Origin: Septoria linicola
Taxonomy: Eukaryota; Ascomycota; Dothideomycetes; Mycosphaerellales; Mycosphaerellaceae
Assembly (NCBI GenBank): GCA_024114885.1
Contig: CP099428.1
Coordinates: 496,001-560,000, forward strand
DNA length: 64,000 bases
Direction of reading: 5' to 3'
Shown piece after piece: positions 38,919 through 52,900 of this stretch (the stretch's first letter is position 1; each line of letters begins with the position of its first letter). A program made the position numbers and the translations under genes. Below the pieces are notes generated by a model. The model was not told where the DNA came from. It searched no databases and saw only the letters and a list, made by a program, of their open reading frames with translations.

Positions 38919-39559
38919 CTCCTACTTATGCTATATAGTCAGATCTTTTAATAGATCATCTATAGTACTCAAATGCTAGTCCTAATCTTGATTAGTTATC
39001 AAGTACTTGCTTTTTAGACTAATAACTAGATAGTACTAACTGTTAATCTAATAAACTTTCTATACTACTATCTCCTATAAAAAGGTAAAAGAAATGCCTT
39101 CTATAAGATCTTCCTCCTCTCTTATATAGGAGTGGATTGTTTAGGACATGGACTATCTAGTAAGTTACCCCTGTCCTTTCTTATAGCTAATTCTAATAGC
39201 TCCCTAGATTCCTTATAGCCTAGTCCCCTACTTAGTTATATTCTATACAGCTTCTTAGTTCCCTAATAGTCTTTAGGGTATACTATTCTTAGCTGTAGGG
39301 ATCTTATATCAAGCTAGGGAGTAGAGTAACTATACACTAGTAGAGGAGATAATAGCTGCTATAGAGGAGGTCTTTAATATTAACTAGTACTTGGCCTTAG
39401 GGGGTGTCTAGTTCAGCTAGGTGCTATATAGTAATATTATAGTTAGTAACAGGTCTAATATTAGTAAGGGCATTTAGGACTTTATAAAGTCTAACTAAGG
39501 AGGAGTTAAGTAACTAAAATCTTTCTTTTAGACTCCTCTTAGTTCAACTCTAAGGCTTG

Positions 39560-42500
39560 GAGTTATCTTTTATATATCTCTTATATAAGGTAGAGCTGCC
39601 TTACAAACTCCTGAAACTATAGTCTATTCTTTGGCTTAGTAAGACTATCTACTACTATCTCTTTTATATTCACATATTCTATAGAGATAAGTCTATTCCA
39701 CTAGAGCTTTCTTATAGCATTATATAAGATATTAATGTGTTTAGACTTGTTATGAATATATAAGTCCTTGACTAGAGTAAGGGCAGCTTAGTTATTACCT
39801 TTTAGCTAAATTGGCCTGATTCTAGTAATAGTTTCCTAGTTACTAAGGATCCTTAGTTAGTGAGAACATTCTCCTACTAACTCTAGGTATCCAAGCTCTC
39901 TTAAAAGAGTACTAAGGAACTATAACTGTTTTATATATGCACCTATAGCTATATATTCAGCTTCTATTATAGATATGGCTATAGATTTCTACTTCTTACT
40001 TATCTAGGAGATTAGTGCACTATAAAGGAAGAAGACATATCCAAGGATTGAGACTCTATTAGTCTTGTCTATTATATAGTCAGAGTCTATATATCTAGTA
40101 AGAAAGCCTTGACTATTCCTTGAGTATCTTAGACTAAGGTCTAGGTTTGATCTCAGGTATCTAGTCAGCTTCTTTAGAGCCTTTATATGTCCTACTATTA
40201 GATTACTAATATAGGAGCTTAATCTTCTAAGGGCAAATAAAATGTCTAGTCTTATAACAGTTGTAAGCTACATCTATATTCCAATAATAGATTAGTACTC
40301 CTATTTGTTATACCTTTCATTATTTAGTCTAGTAGGCTTTAGACTTTTATAGCTGTCTATTAGTAAAAGAGTTAGTAATATAGTCTCTTAACCTATTCCT
40401 ATCTTAGCTAGGTTCTCTTAGATATAGTGCTTCTAGTTAAGTTTCAGCTAGCCTTACTATCTGTTTCTTGTTAGTCTTATTCTAAGAATCTTGTCTAGTT
40501 CTCTAAGATCTTTGATCTTAAAGACCTTACTAAGTTAGTCTTTAAACTAGAGGACATCTTCTAGTCTCTCTATAGTAATAGGTATGTTATTAACATAGAT
40601 TAGGATTATTAGGTCTTTCCTTTTCTTATAGATTAGAAGATATAGGTCCACTTCTAATTGTCTGAATCCTATTCCTTTTAGCTTTGACATATATAGCTGA
40701 TTCTAGTCTCTTGTAGCTTACTTTAGCCTATAGAGACTCCTTAGAACTTATAAGACCATACTAGTTAGTAGGTTAATACCTAGTAGTAGGATTATATAGA
40801 TGTCCTTATATAGGGTACTCTCTATAAATATATTGTTTATATCTATTTAGTACAGAACTAGGTCCTTCTTATAGACTATAGCCATGAATCCTCTTAGAGT
40901 ATCCTACCTGACTATAGGGGCAAAAGTCTCTATATAGTCTACTCTATACTTTTAGGAGAACCCTCTTATAACTAGTCTTACCTTGAACTTTTTAATAGCT
41001 CTACTAAGCTTTCTCTTGATATTAAAGACCTATCTTGAGGTAACTAGGTTAGCCCCTTTTAGTAGGACTACTATAGTCTAGGTGTTGTTACTTGTAAGTG
41101 TATCTAGCTCCTTCTAAATAGCTTCTTACTAGAGATAACCCTACTTAGGATCACTTACTACTTCCTTATAGTTCCTTAGGATTAGAACCTCCTATTTGTA
41201 TATTCCTGCTTCTTTAGTAGCTAAGAATGTAATCTCTTCAACTTCCTCTAAGAATTCTAGGTCCTATAGGATACCTAGGTTAATAGAGCTTATAGCTAAG
41301 AAGAAAGCCTAATACTCTAAGAGCATTTTCTTGTCTAGCTAACTATTCTAATCTAGCTCAAGCCTAATTGGCTTTAGCTTCTAGTTAAATCTATTAAGTT
41401 CTTAGGATGCTTTCCTCTTTCTAAGAGTTTGCCTTAGGGCTATCTACTCCTAATCTACCTCTATAGTTTCTTAGGTAGAATTCTTAGATTCTTTTTTAAC
41501 TTTCTTTTAGTCTAGGAATTTTCTATACTCTCCTACATCTTCTAGTAGAGGTAGAAGTTATATAAAGAGTTTCTTTCCTTCCTAAACCTATACTAATAGC
41601 TAAGGGGGAGGAGGCTTCTACTAGCCTAGACTAGGAGTACCTAGGGTACTCCTACTAGCTTATAGAGTAGGCTGGCTAATAGTTCTTAGCCTTCTAATAG
41701 GTCTTCTTTCTAGAGCTAAACTAGGGAGATTCTTAATCTTAATATTTAAGTCTAATTCTCTACCTAGCTTATCTTTAAAGAAGATTATATTAGTATACTA
41801 CTTGATAGCCTTTATATCTAGCTCCTAGAACTTCTATACCTTTACTATATTATTATAGTATCTAACAAACATAGTATCCTTTCCTCTATTTATTAGTTTA
41901 TTACTCCTTGCCTACTAAGGCTGTACTCTTACATTTATATATACTATAGCTCTATATCCCTATACCTTAAGGTGGGAGACTGTTAGTTTAATCCTATTAA
42001 AAGCTTTATTAGGTGAGAGCTTGAATCCCTTAATATCAGGTCTATTTAGAAGCTTATTCCTTATATACACCTATACTTCAAGGGCTTCTAGCTAAAACTT
42101 AATAGGTATCTTACTTTCTTTAAGTATTACTCTAATAGAGGCCTCTAATGTTTAGATAGACCTCTTAACTACTCTATTCTAGAGTGAATTATAGGCCTTA
42201 GTTAGCTTAAGGGTAATTCTAAAGTCCTTCTCCTACTGTTTGATTAAAGTAGTAATCTCTCTAGCATTATTAGCCCTTATAGACTTAAGGAGTACTACTA
42301 ACTGCCTTTCTACCTTAATCCTCTAGTTCTAAAGAGTAGTTAGTATATCTGATCTAGCCTTAAGTAGAAATACTTATTTCTTTCTTAAGAAGTTATTAAC
42401 AATCTTAAGCTACTATATAAAACCTTTTACTAATAATAGTAATAGTCTATAGATATCTACTAATACAAGGGCTAATCTTTCAGGTCTTCTTTTAATAGAC

Positions 42501-44600
42501 TTACTTAGGTGTTTCTTTATCTTACCTATTATATAGATCCTATACTTATACTCTTCCTAGTTAGGAATTAGAATTCTTTCCTTTAGGTTAGTAACTTTAT
42601 AAAGGTTTGAGAGTAACCCTCTTCCAAAGTGTGCAAATCTTCTATACTATAGCTCCTACTGTTTTAGATCCTTCTCTAATAGGGTAGTATAGGCATTATT
42701 AACCTCTATAGGATTATATAGTAAGTAATATAACTTTTCCTATAGGAGAGGTAATATCTTACTAATAAATAGAATACCTCTAACTAGCTTAGTCTTTATA
42801 ACTGTTTAGCTATCTAGGGAGGTGAGAGTGAAATCAGGCTTCTAGACTCTAAATTGCTTACTAAACTAATCCTATAATATAAGATTTACTCTAAGATTAG
42901 GAACAAATAGTACCCTATCAAGTAGAACTTCTCCTCCTAAGATTCCCTTTATCTATACTAGTCTAGAGTAGGTTATATAGAGGTATCCTCCTTCTACCTT
43001 AATCTACACTTTCTTCCTTAGTAGCTTTACTAATCTGAAGAAGGATAGTTAGTTAGTTATATAGGATAAGGTATAGGAATCTAAGAGCTATTCTTGAGGT
43101 AACAACTTGCCTTTAGCCTTAATTATAGAATAGGCTAACTCATCTTAGTTATTATCTTCTAATAGAGAATCATTATTACTTCTAGAACTAGAGTAAGTTC
43201 TAGAATCAGAACTAGAACTAGACTCCTAGGCTGAAAATCCTTTCTTTAGAAGCTTTCTAGACTTTTCTATCCTTTAAAGCTACTTGCCTATTTTCTAGAC
43301 AACCTTCTTTAGCTTATTATATAATAATAACTTGTAGATAGCTTTCTTAATATATCTAGCATTCTTTAGTAAAGAGGATCTTCTAACCCTCCCTCTAAGG
43401 AATAATCCCTAAGGGTCCTTCTAGTTCTTAGTACTGTTTCTCTACTAGGATAGTTTCTTAGTAGTAGGGAGGTTAGGACAATCCTTTAACTAGTGCTTCC
43501 CTTTCTTATAGAGCTAGCATATTAGTAGGGACTTTCCTTAGTAGGGCTGCCTAGAATAGAATATAGCTAGACCTGTGTCTATCTTGTCTAGATTGTCTCT
43601 TACCTCTTAGGACTTAAGTAGAAGGAGAATAGTGTCTATATCTAAGGATAGTTAGGTTATAATAGTATCCTTAGCTGCTTAGTATAATATAGGTAGGGAC
43701 TATAGGAGATGTTTTAGCCTTTTCTCTTAGCTCTAGTAGTAGGCTTCCTAAGGATTAATCTTAGTAATCCTCTTATTTAGGCCTCTAAGGTGTCTCTATA
43801 CTTCCCTGATTGTCTTATTAGGTAACATCCTAAATGTAATAAACTGCTTAATTAGACCTATAGTATAGGACTTTAGGACTCTGTTATACTTGTTCTAGAG
43901 AATCACCTATATCTTAGCTACTAGTGTAGTAACATACTGTGTCTCTAGCTCTATCTTATTATCTTTACTAATACTGTATCTAATACTGAACCTATATACT
44001 ACATTGTCTTTTAAGAAGTGTTGATTCTAAGTAACATACATCTGAAGACTAGTGTCCTACTAAACTATGTATAGGTTCCCTCTAATAATTAGTTAGCTAA
44101 TTGCCTAGAACTGGTCCTTTCCTTCTAGCTTGTCTATCTATAGCTTAAACTATCTCTTCTAGTTAGTTCTGTCTAGGATTGGAATCCTTTAGCTCTTCTT
44201 GTCCTCTTAGTCTATTATAGAAATAGGTAAATAGAATGAATAATTAGTAGAATACTTCAGACTAGCTAAGGATTCTAGAGAAGGGTAATTTCTTATAGTA
44301 GGGAGACTAGCTCTAAGGGACAGGGATTCCTCGTATTTAGGAAATTACTAAGACTTAGATCTTTCTCTCTTAGTAGAGTTTCTATTACTAGGTGGTAGGA
44401 AGGCCAAGTAGCCTCTTCTGACTCTAGTGATGCTAGGTGTAATAGTAGAGAACTAGGCAGGTATTAATAAAGCAGAAACACACTACTGTCTTATAGAGAT
44501 CTTTACTAACTTGTATACTACTAGGTATAAACTAGCTTCGTTAGTAATATAGTTAGGGAAACTTCTAGGCCCTAAATGTTTTCTATAAACTATAAGGGAT
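39560..44600 (-). pseudogene. copia copy 4 gag-pol
   Basis: Best-preserved copia polyprotein in the window, still with frequent stops. The gag CCHC knuckle is at about 43,479-43,524 (reads KKGKH, then the final Cys of DCP). Protease and integrase follow on the reverse strand. The RT motif TFAPIVR is near 40,907-40,937, and the catalytic box at about 40,583-40,600 reads V-N-N. RNase H ends near 39,950. Loss of both catalytic Asp even in the youngest copy means no copy here encodes working RT. Confidence 0.85.
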
Positions 44601-44644
44601 ACAAGTAACCTGTACTAACATAGGTTACTCCTATTTAGTGCACA

Positions 44645-44661
44645 AACCCGGGCTTATAACC
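44645..44661 (-). other. copia copy 4 primer binding site (initiator-Met half-tRNA)
   Basis: Reverse strand reads GGTTATAAGCCCGGGTT directly after the 5' LTR. It differs from the complement of an initiator tRNA-Met anticodon arm (GGTTATGAGCCC) only by G-to-A in a TG context, a RIP-type change. Confidence 0.78.
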
Positions 44662-44939
44662 TATTAAAAGTAGAGGGCGTTTATAGATACTACACAATGT
44701 CAAGGAGGGTATAGCGTAGTAAAGAAGAATAGGGGATCAATCTTGAACTGACTTATATACATAGTGTAGTAGTAATATACTAGGAACTAAATACAAAGTT
44801 AATTAAGTTAGTTATCTAAGAAGAGAAGAAAGAGAAGCAAGATATACCTCTTGCCAAGCCTTAGGTAGATGCCTTAGGCATCCAGAACCATGCTCAGAAG
44901 TCTATATCCAGACTGACTATCTAGGATACATTCTTAACA
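44662..44939 (-). repeat. copia copy 4, 5' LTR
   Basis: 278 bp; differs from the left LTR by about fifteen to twenty transitions, all CA/TA or TG/TA, for example TGTTAAAAGTGG versus TATTAAAAGTAG at the start. Confidence 0.94.
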
Positions 44940-46758
44940 GAATAGGCTATTTTATCTTAATTATTATTTTCTAATAGGGAATTATTATTACTTCTAGAAC
45001 TAGAATAAGTTCTAGAATTAGAACTAGAACTAGACTCCTAGGCTAAAAATCCTTTCTTTAGAAGCTTTCTAGACTTTTCTATCTTTTAAAGCTACTTACC
45101 TATTCTCTAAATAGCCTTCTTTAGCTTATTATATAATAATAATTTATAGATAGCTTTCTTAATATATCTAGTATTTTTTAGTAAAAAGGATCTTCTTATT
45201 TTCTTTCTAAGAGATAATCTCTAAGAATCTTTCTAGTTCTTAGTACTATTCCTTTACTAAAATAGTTTCTTAGTAGTAGAGAGGTTAGGATAATCTTTTA
45301 ACTAGTACTTCTCTTTCTTATAGAGCTAGTATATTAGTAGAGACTTTCCTTAGTAGAGCTACCTAGGATAGAATATAGCTAAACCTATATCTATCTTATT
45401 TAGATTATCTTTTACCTTTTAGGACTTAAGTAGAAGGAGAATAGTATCTATATCTAAGAATAGTTAAGTTATAATAGTATCCTTAGCTACTTAGTATAAT
45501 ATAGATAGAGACTATAGGAGAAATTTTAGCCTTTTCTCTTAGCTTTAGTAGTAAGTTTCCTAAGGATTAATCTTAGTAATCCTCTTACCTAGGCTTTTAA
45601 GGTATCTCTATACTTCTCTAATTGTCTTATTAGGTAATATCCTATATATAATAAACTACTTAATTAGACCTATAGTATAGGACTTTAGGACTCTATTATA
45701 CTTATTCTAGAGAACTACCTATATTTTAGCTATAAATATAGTAATATACTATATCTCTAGCTCTATTTTATTATCTTTACTAATACTATATCTAATACTA
45801 AACCTATATACTATATTATCTTTTAAGGAGTATTAAATCTAAGTAATATATATCTAGAGACTAGTATTATACTAAACTATATATAGGTTCTCTCTAATAA
45901 TTAGTTAGCTAATTACCTAGAACTAGTCCTTTTCTTCTAGCTTATCTATCTATAGCTTAAACTATTTCTTCTAGTTAGTTCTATCTAGTATTAGAATCCT
46001 TTAGCTCTTCTTATCTTCTTAGTCTATTATAGAAATAGGTAAATAGAATAAATAATTAGTAGAATACTCTAGACTAGCTAAGGATTCTAGAGAAGAGTAA
46101 TTTCTTATAGTAGAGAGACTAGCTCTAAGAGATAGAGATTCCTCATATTTAGGAAATTACTAAGACTTAGATCTTTCTCTCTTAGTAGAGTTTCTACTAC
46201 TAGGTAGTAGGAAAGCTAAGTAGCCTCTTCTAACTCTAGTAATACTAGGTATAATAGTAGAGAACTAGGTAGGTATTAATAAAGTAGGAATATACTACTA
46301 TCTTATAGAGATCTTTACTAACTTATATACTACTAGGTATAAACTACTAAACTAGCTTCGTTAGTAATATAGTTAGAGAAACTTCTAGGCCTTAAATGTT
46401 TTCTATAAACTATAAGAGATATAAGTAACCTATACTAATATAGGTTACTCTTATTTAGTATATAAACCCGAGCTTATAACCTATTAAAAGTAGAGAGCGT
46501 ATTATATACTATATAATGTCTAGGAGAGTATAGTATAGTAAAGAAGAATAGAGGATTAATCTTAAACTAACTTATATATATAGTATAGTAGTAATATACT
46601 AGGAACTAAATATAAAGTTAATTAAGTTAGTTATCTAAGAAGAGAAGAAAGAGAAGTAAGATATACCTCTTACTAAGCCTCTAGTAGATAACTTAGGTAT
46701 CTAGAACTATACCTAAATGTCTATATCTAGACTAACTATCTAGGATATACTCTTAATA
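44940..46758 (-). mobile_element. Ty1/copia copy 3, right part (gag, primer site, 5' LTR)
   Basis: Continues copy 3 after the nested copy 4. Gag with the zinc-knuckle segment at about 45,292-45,335; primer site GGTTATAAGCTCGG on the reverse strand at 46,465-46,481; 5' LTR at 46,482-46,758 (277 bp). The right flank TATAT leads into a Gypsy G1 integrase fragment. Confidence 0.9.
46482..46758 (-). repeat. copia copy 3, 5' LTR
   Basis: 277 bp, + strand TATTAAAAGTAGAGAG to CTCTTAATA; partner of 34,150-34,426. Confidence 0.92.
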
Positions 46759-47669
46759 TATATCTTATTTATAAGTTTAGAACTCTACTATAGTAACTAT
46801 AGAATAAGGTTATAATAGACTTTATTATAAAACTCCTAACTTCTAAAGATATAGATAATATAAGTAAACTACGATATAATTATAGTAATAGTCGATAGGC
46901 TTTCGAAATATATATACTTTATTCCTTATAGTAAAACCTATACTATAGAGTAACTTAGATACCTTATTATAGATCGACTTATTCGATACTATAGATTCCT
47001 AAAAGTGTTTATTATAGATAGAGATAAGCTCTCTATATCTAACTACTAGAAGATCTTAGTTAGAATACTTAGAATCAAGTATAAGCTATCTACTATATAT
47101 TATCTATAGATAGATAGATAGAGAGAGAGAGTAAATTAGACGCTAGAGTAGTATCTTAAATACTATATTAAATACGTATAGAATAATTAGATATCGCTAT
47201 TATCTATAGCGTAAATTACTATTAATAACTATATATTAGAGACTATAAGGATTACGCTATTCTTTATAAACTATAGAAAGAACTCTAACTTATTTAGACT
47301 ATAGAGGAACTACTCTTAGATAGAACGCGCGATAGTACTCTTAGAAGATATAAAGAACTTTTACTAGAAACTAGAAAACTAGATTTAGGATTCCTAATAA
47401 TTACTAACGAAGTTCTTAAATAAAAAGTTAAAAATAGTATTTTAGCTAAAGAAGAAAAATAAGATCTATCTTCTTATAAAAACCTAAAGATAAGAAGAAA
47501 GACTAAGAAGTTAGATTAAGTTAAAGTTAGACTATTTCTAATTAAAGATATTAGAGGACTAGTTAACTACTAACTTATACTATCTAAGGACGTAAAGATC
47601 TATCTAGTATTCTATATCTTACTATTAGAACTAGCTAACTCTAAAACACTTTACTAAGAAACGTTCTAT
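46759..47669 (+). pseudogene. Outer Gypsy G1 copy: integrase fragment
   Basis: Aligns with 52,310-53,215 of the inner G1 copy: integrase catalytic core from the IDFITK segment (near 46,820) through the target-DNA-facing region. It is cut on the left by copia copy 3 and on the right by the inner G1 insertion, then resumes at 54,387. It is more RIP-mutated than the inner copy (IDFIIK, VDRLSKY read with extra TA changes). The last five bases, TCTAT, are the target duplication. Confidence 0.88.
47665..47669. repeat. Target-site duplication TCTAT of inner Gypsy G1
   Basis: TCTAT at 47,665-47,669 and again at 54,382-54,386. The outer G1 sequence reads on continuously when the inner element and one TCTAT are removed. 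Confidence 0.93.
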
Positions 47670-48109
47670 TATTATAGTTTAATAGCGTAGCCGTTAGAAC
47701 CTCTACGATTATTAGATAACGGGCCTTATCTATAGGAAGGCTACTTACCCGTAATAGGGTAATTAGGAAAACACGGTAGCTAGTAGGCACTAATAGATAG
47801 CTATAGTATATATATATCTAATTACTCCTTAGTAATACTAAGGTAACTATTAGTTACTATAAGTAACTATTAATTACGACTCTATAGAGTGATCCTAAAA
47901 GATATAGGAATCTCCTTTATATATAGATATAATAAGTAGTCTCCTAGATAGTTATCGTATATAACTTACTATTCTATCTTACTAATTAGAATTCTAAGAA
48001 TCCTTTCTTTGTTATACTTCTAACTAGACCGCTCTACTTAGCCCTAACCCGATCGAGCTAAGTACCTACTTAGTAAGATCTTAAGGTATTACCTATTAAT
48101 ACCTTAATA
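47670..48109 (+). repeat. Gypsy G1 5' LTR (440 bp)
   Basis: Starts TATTATAGTTTAATAGCG and ends ATACCTTAATA. Same length and sequence, apart from RIP-type transitions, as 53,942-54,381. Confidence 0.92.
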
Positions 48110-48219
48110 GCTTTATATACCCTTAAGGATATCTACTAATAATAGAAGCGTTTAAGGAACTCCTACTCTTAGCGAAGTAGGAACTATTCGTTCCTTACGA
48201 ACTAGCTAAGCCTATAGTA

Positions 48220-49110
48220 GATAGATCGATCTTAAGGACCTTAAGATCGCTAAACCCGATATCTACTATAGAGACTACGATAAGCTCTCTACCTAGTTTA
48301 ATTAACTAGTATTATACTTTAAGTTTAACGAAGTCTCTAAAGCTAATAAAGTGCTCTTTACTTCTACCTTCTTACGAGGTAGAGCTAAGTATTAGCTTAA
48401 GCTGTACCTAGAATCCTACCTTTATAAGAGTAAAGACGAAAATAGGATATTTACTAACTTTAACTAGTTTAAGGCCTAGATAACCTAGTTATTTAGAATC
48501 TCTAACGAGGTTAGTACTATAGTTAGGGTCGTTTAATACCTTAAGTAAACTACCTCTTACGTAGAGTATACTACTAAGTTCTAGGAGTATATTTAAATTA
48601 TTAGATAGGATAACGAAGCTCTCTAAGTAATATTTAGAAAAGGACTTAAGGAAAATATTAAGGATAAACTATCTTAGGTCTATTAAGTAGTTAATATTAA
48701 GAACCTTAGGTAGTTAATATAGGAATCGATTAAAATCGACGATAGCCTTTATAAGCGTACTCTTAAGAGACGCTACGATTCTAAGGTCTCTAGAGTAGCC
48801 GAGTACGTTCTAGACCGAGTCGGACGATAGAGTTTCAGACTATACGACAACTATAAGAAGAAACTCTACTATAGTCTATAACTAATAGAACTAGACGCTA
48901 TCTAGAAGAGAACCTTTAAGAAAGATAGAGGTAATAGAAAGCCTAGGAAGTAGGAAGGACTAACCTATTATAGATATAGTAAAATAGGCTACTTTAAGAG
49001 AGACTATCGTTCTAATAATATAGTATAGCGATAGCCTTTTAATACGATATAACGAAAAGGAGAAGAGCGTAGAGGTTATAGTAATAACGTAGCTCTATAT
49101 AGAAATACCT
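48220..49110 (+). pseudogene. Gypsy G1 gag
   Basis: A frame readable through TAG/TAA shows a Gypsy-type gag: FLRGRAKYQL near 48,375, then the FRISNE and EYTTKFQEY-like segments, and a CCHC knuckle at about 48,964-49,010 in which the Cys and His codons have become Tyr (reads YYRYSKIGYFKRDY). It would form the capsid and bind RNA; these changes alone abolish zinc binding. Confidence 0.85.
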
Positions 49111-49999
49111 GACTCTTTAGTATAATATAGTAAACTATACTATCGTAAGTTTACTAAGAAGGACGTCGAAGATATAGAAGCCTTTACTAGCGTTTCTATT
49201 ACGACGACGTATACTAGATATACTATTCTTCTAAGAGGGACGTAAACTTCTTTCCGCTAGTACTACTATACGAAAATTCGTCTCTAATCTAATAGTATAA
49301 GGACGGAAGTAGACTACTACTAGTTCTAGATAAATTATCGGAATTATACCTAAATCTACGCCTTACTAATAAAGAAGATATCGATAAATCCTATTACGAC
49401 GATAATAAGAGTAATAAAGAGAATACTTCTCTCGAATTATAATCTAGGAAGGAAGAATAGGACGAATTAGTAGAAGAAAGTTCTAAAGAGGAACTAGATT
49501 CTAAAGGATAAGAGATAACCTTTATAGTATAAAACGTAGGACCTCTATAGAAGATTATAATCTACCTTATACGTAACTACGAGAAGATAATCCTACTTAT
49601 TAAGAGATAATAGTACCTAGACCTAACTAAGTTCGATAACGCTCTTATAGGCTTAAGGACGATATTCTAGAGCTATAGAAGAATTAAGTACCTCTAGGAC
49701 TTCTAATAAATCGTTATAGAAAAAGTACTAATAGGTAGCTAGTTTATACTCTATAGTTATATAATACTAGATAATAATATAGTAACTAACGCTATAAGAG
49801 CGTTACTACGATAACTTAGAGAATAGTATAGAAAAGTATAATACTACTAGTCTAAGTATATCTATAACGAAATAATTAAAGAAAAGCGTATGTTCTAAAT
49901 AATAAAGGATATAGAATAATAGATCTAAGTATAGTATAAAGAATAGACTATAAAGACCTAGTCGGGAAAAGGATCGACTCTTAGGTAATAAGCGCTCTT

Positions 50000-52900
50000 A
50001 GAGAGTTCTATAATATAAATACTTAAGTATTAATAATAGTCTTCTATACGAAAATCAACATTAACGGTTATAAGCTAGAAGCTATAATAGACTCTAGAGC
50101 GAGTAGGAACTTTACCTCTAAGTTATTTATAAAGCGTTATAGACTTATAACCTAGCGTAAGAAGGAAGGATACGAACTAATCGTAGTTAATAGATTAGCC
50201 TTACCTAGCGTAGAGCGAGAAATAATACTAGTACTACTCGCGATCTAATAGTACTATAAGGAGATTATCTTAGATATTACTAATATAGCTAGTTATAATA
50301 TCGTACTAGGTATACCTTAGTTAAGAAAGTATAACCTAGTAATCGACTAGAGGAAAGGAGTACTTAGGTTTAAGAAATACGATTACGTTATCGATATTTA
50401 CTCTATATAGTAATAGCGTTCGTTAGTAGATAAGGTTAGGAGACAGCTAAATAATACGTAGTCCTAGCTAACTAGAACCTATACGACAGATAGACTAACT
50501 CGGATAGATACTCGCGATAGTAAGGAGGTTAACTAAGTTACAAGATAGATTAGAAGTAATATACTAATAAAAGATATAGTATTAGAACCTATTATCTCTA
50601 AAAAGTATTAAAAATAGGTGAAACTCTTTAAAGAGGTAGAAGATCTAACTACTTTACCTAAACACTAAGGATAGGACTATAAAATTAACCTAATACTAGG
50701 AAAGGAGCCTCTATTTAAGCTACTATTTAAGAAATCTAAAAAAGAGCTCTAAGAGGAAGATAAATAGCTACGTACGATACTAGCTAAGAGCTAGATATAT
50801 AAATCTAGGTCGAGCGCTAGAGCGCCTATGTTCTCTATTCTAAAGCCTAATAGGAAACTACGTATAGTTATCGACTATCGTAGATTAAATAAGATTATAA
50901 TTAAGAACCGATATCTACTACTAAATATCGAAGAACTTTAAGATAGACTTACTAGATTATACTAGTATACTAAGATCGATCTACGAGACGCGTTCTATAC
51001 TATCTATATAGTAGAAGACGAAGAATAGAAAATAGCGTTTAGGATACGCTATAGACTTTACGAATTCCTAGTTATACCTATAGGACTAACTAATACCCTA
51101 GCCTCTTACTAAGAGATAGTTAACGATATTCTATAAGATCTACTCGATATATACGTTATTATATATATAGACGATATCCTCGTCTATACTAAAGGATCTT
51201 AGAAGGAATATACTAAGAAAGTCTAGAACATTTTCTAAAGACTTATCGACGTTAGATTCTAAACTACGCTAGAGAAATACGAATTCTATTAGAAGGAAGT
51301 TAAATTTCTTAGGTTTATAATTAACCTTAAAGGAATTAAGATTAACCTAGTAAAGATCGAATTAATTAAGATATAGCTAGAGCCTAAATACGTTAAAGAT
51401 ATATAAGTATTTCTAGGACTCGCTAACTATAATAGAAAGTTTATTAAAGGCTATTCTAAGATTAGTACTAACCTATCCGACCTTATAAAGAAGGAGATAT
51501 AGTAGCGATAGGAAGAAAACTATCGAAAGGCCTTCGAGAAGCTAAAGTAGCTTTACTATAAAGTACTAGTATTACGACTCTTCGACTCTAAGAAGCTAGA
51601 GCGAATTAAGATAGACGTATCGGATATAGCTACAGGAGCGTACTATATATAAGAGCACGATAGGAAATAGACCTAGTAGCTTATTACTTATAGAAAATAA
51701 CTCTTATAGAACAAAACTATAATATATACGATAAGGAACTACTTATAATTATTATAGCCTTATAATACTAGAGGATCTACGTAGAAGGAGTACTAGGACT
51801 TACGATTCTTTCTAATTATAAGAATCTAACCTACTTTACTACGACTAAAGTACTAACCTAAAGGTAGGCCTACTAGTTAGAGCTACTAGGATAACATAAG
51901 TTCGAAATCTACTATACTCTAGGTAAGGATAATAGTAGAGTAGACGCCTTAAGTCGAAGAAGCGACTATATAGAAGGAAAGGAACTTATATAACAACGAG
52001 TGCTTAAGGTAAATAAAGATAGAAGCCTTAGCGCGAACACGATAGAATTTAACTACGTAGTATATATCCTTTAGGATAAAGAGGAATAATTCTTAATTAT
52101 ATAGAGGAAATACTAAGTTCCTAAGGACTAAGAAGACGAGTATATTTACTAGAACTATAATAATCTAATATATAGATACTCTAGAGTAACTAAGATAATA
52201 GAACTAGTCTAACGAAGTTTTAGCTTCCTATAAATATAATAGCGTATCGTTAAATATATTAAACGCTACGAGTAATATTAAAGGAATAAAGTAGAACGAC
52301 ACGCGAAATACGGACACCTATAGTTTAGGACTCTACTATAATAACTATAGAACGAGGTTACGATAGACTTTATTACGAAACTCCTACTCTTAAAGGATTA
52401 AGTAATATAAGCTAGTTACGATATAATTATAGTTATAGTCGATAGGCTCTTGAAATATATATACTTTATTCCTTATAGTAAAACCTATACTATAGAGTAA
52501 CTCGGATACTTTATTATAGATCGACTTATTCGATACTATAGATTCCTAAAAGTGTTTATTATAGATAAAGACAAGCTCTTTATATTAAACTACTAGAAGA
52601 CCTTAGTTAGAATACTTAGAATCAAATATAAGCTATCTACTATATATTACCTATAGACTAATAGGTAGATAGAGAGAGTAAATTAGACGCTAGAGTAATA
52701 TCTTAGATACTACGTTAACTACGCGTAGGATAATTAGGTATTACTACTACCTATAGCGTAAATTACTATTAATAACTATATATTAGAGACTATAAGAATT
52801 ACGCTATTCTTTACGAACTATAGAAAGAATCCTAACTTATTTAGACTATAGAGTAACTACTCTTAAATAGAACGCGCGATAGTACTCTTAGAAGATATAA

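Larger units (their letters stand above)
38641..44939 (-). mobile_element. Ty1/copia copy 4, full length (6,299 bp), nested in copy 3
   Basis: Complete element with 278 bp LTRs (38,641-38,918 and 44,662-44,939), inside copy 3 with a perfect 5 bp duplication. It is the least RIP-mutated full copy: many CA and TG remain. The two LTRs differ only at CA/TA and TG/TA positions as far as I can see. This fits a recent insertion followed by limited RIP. Confidence 0.95.
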
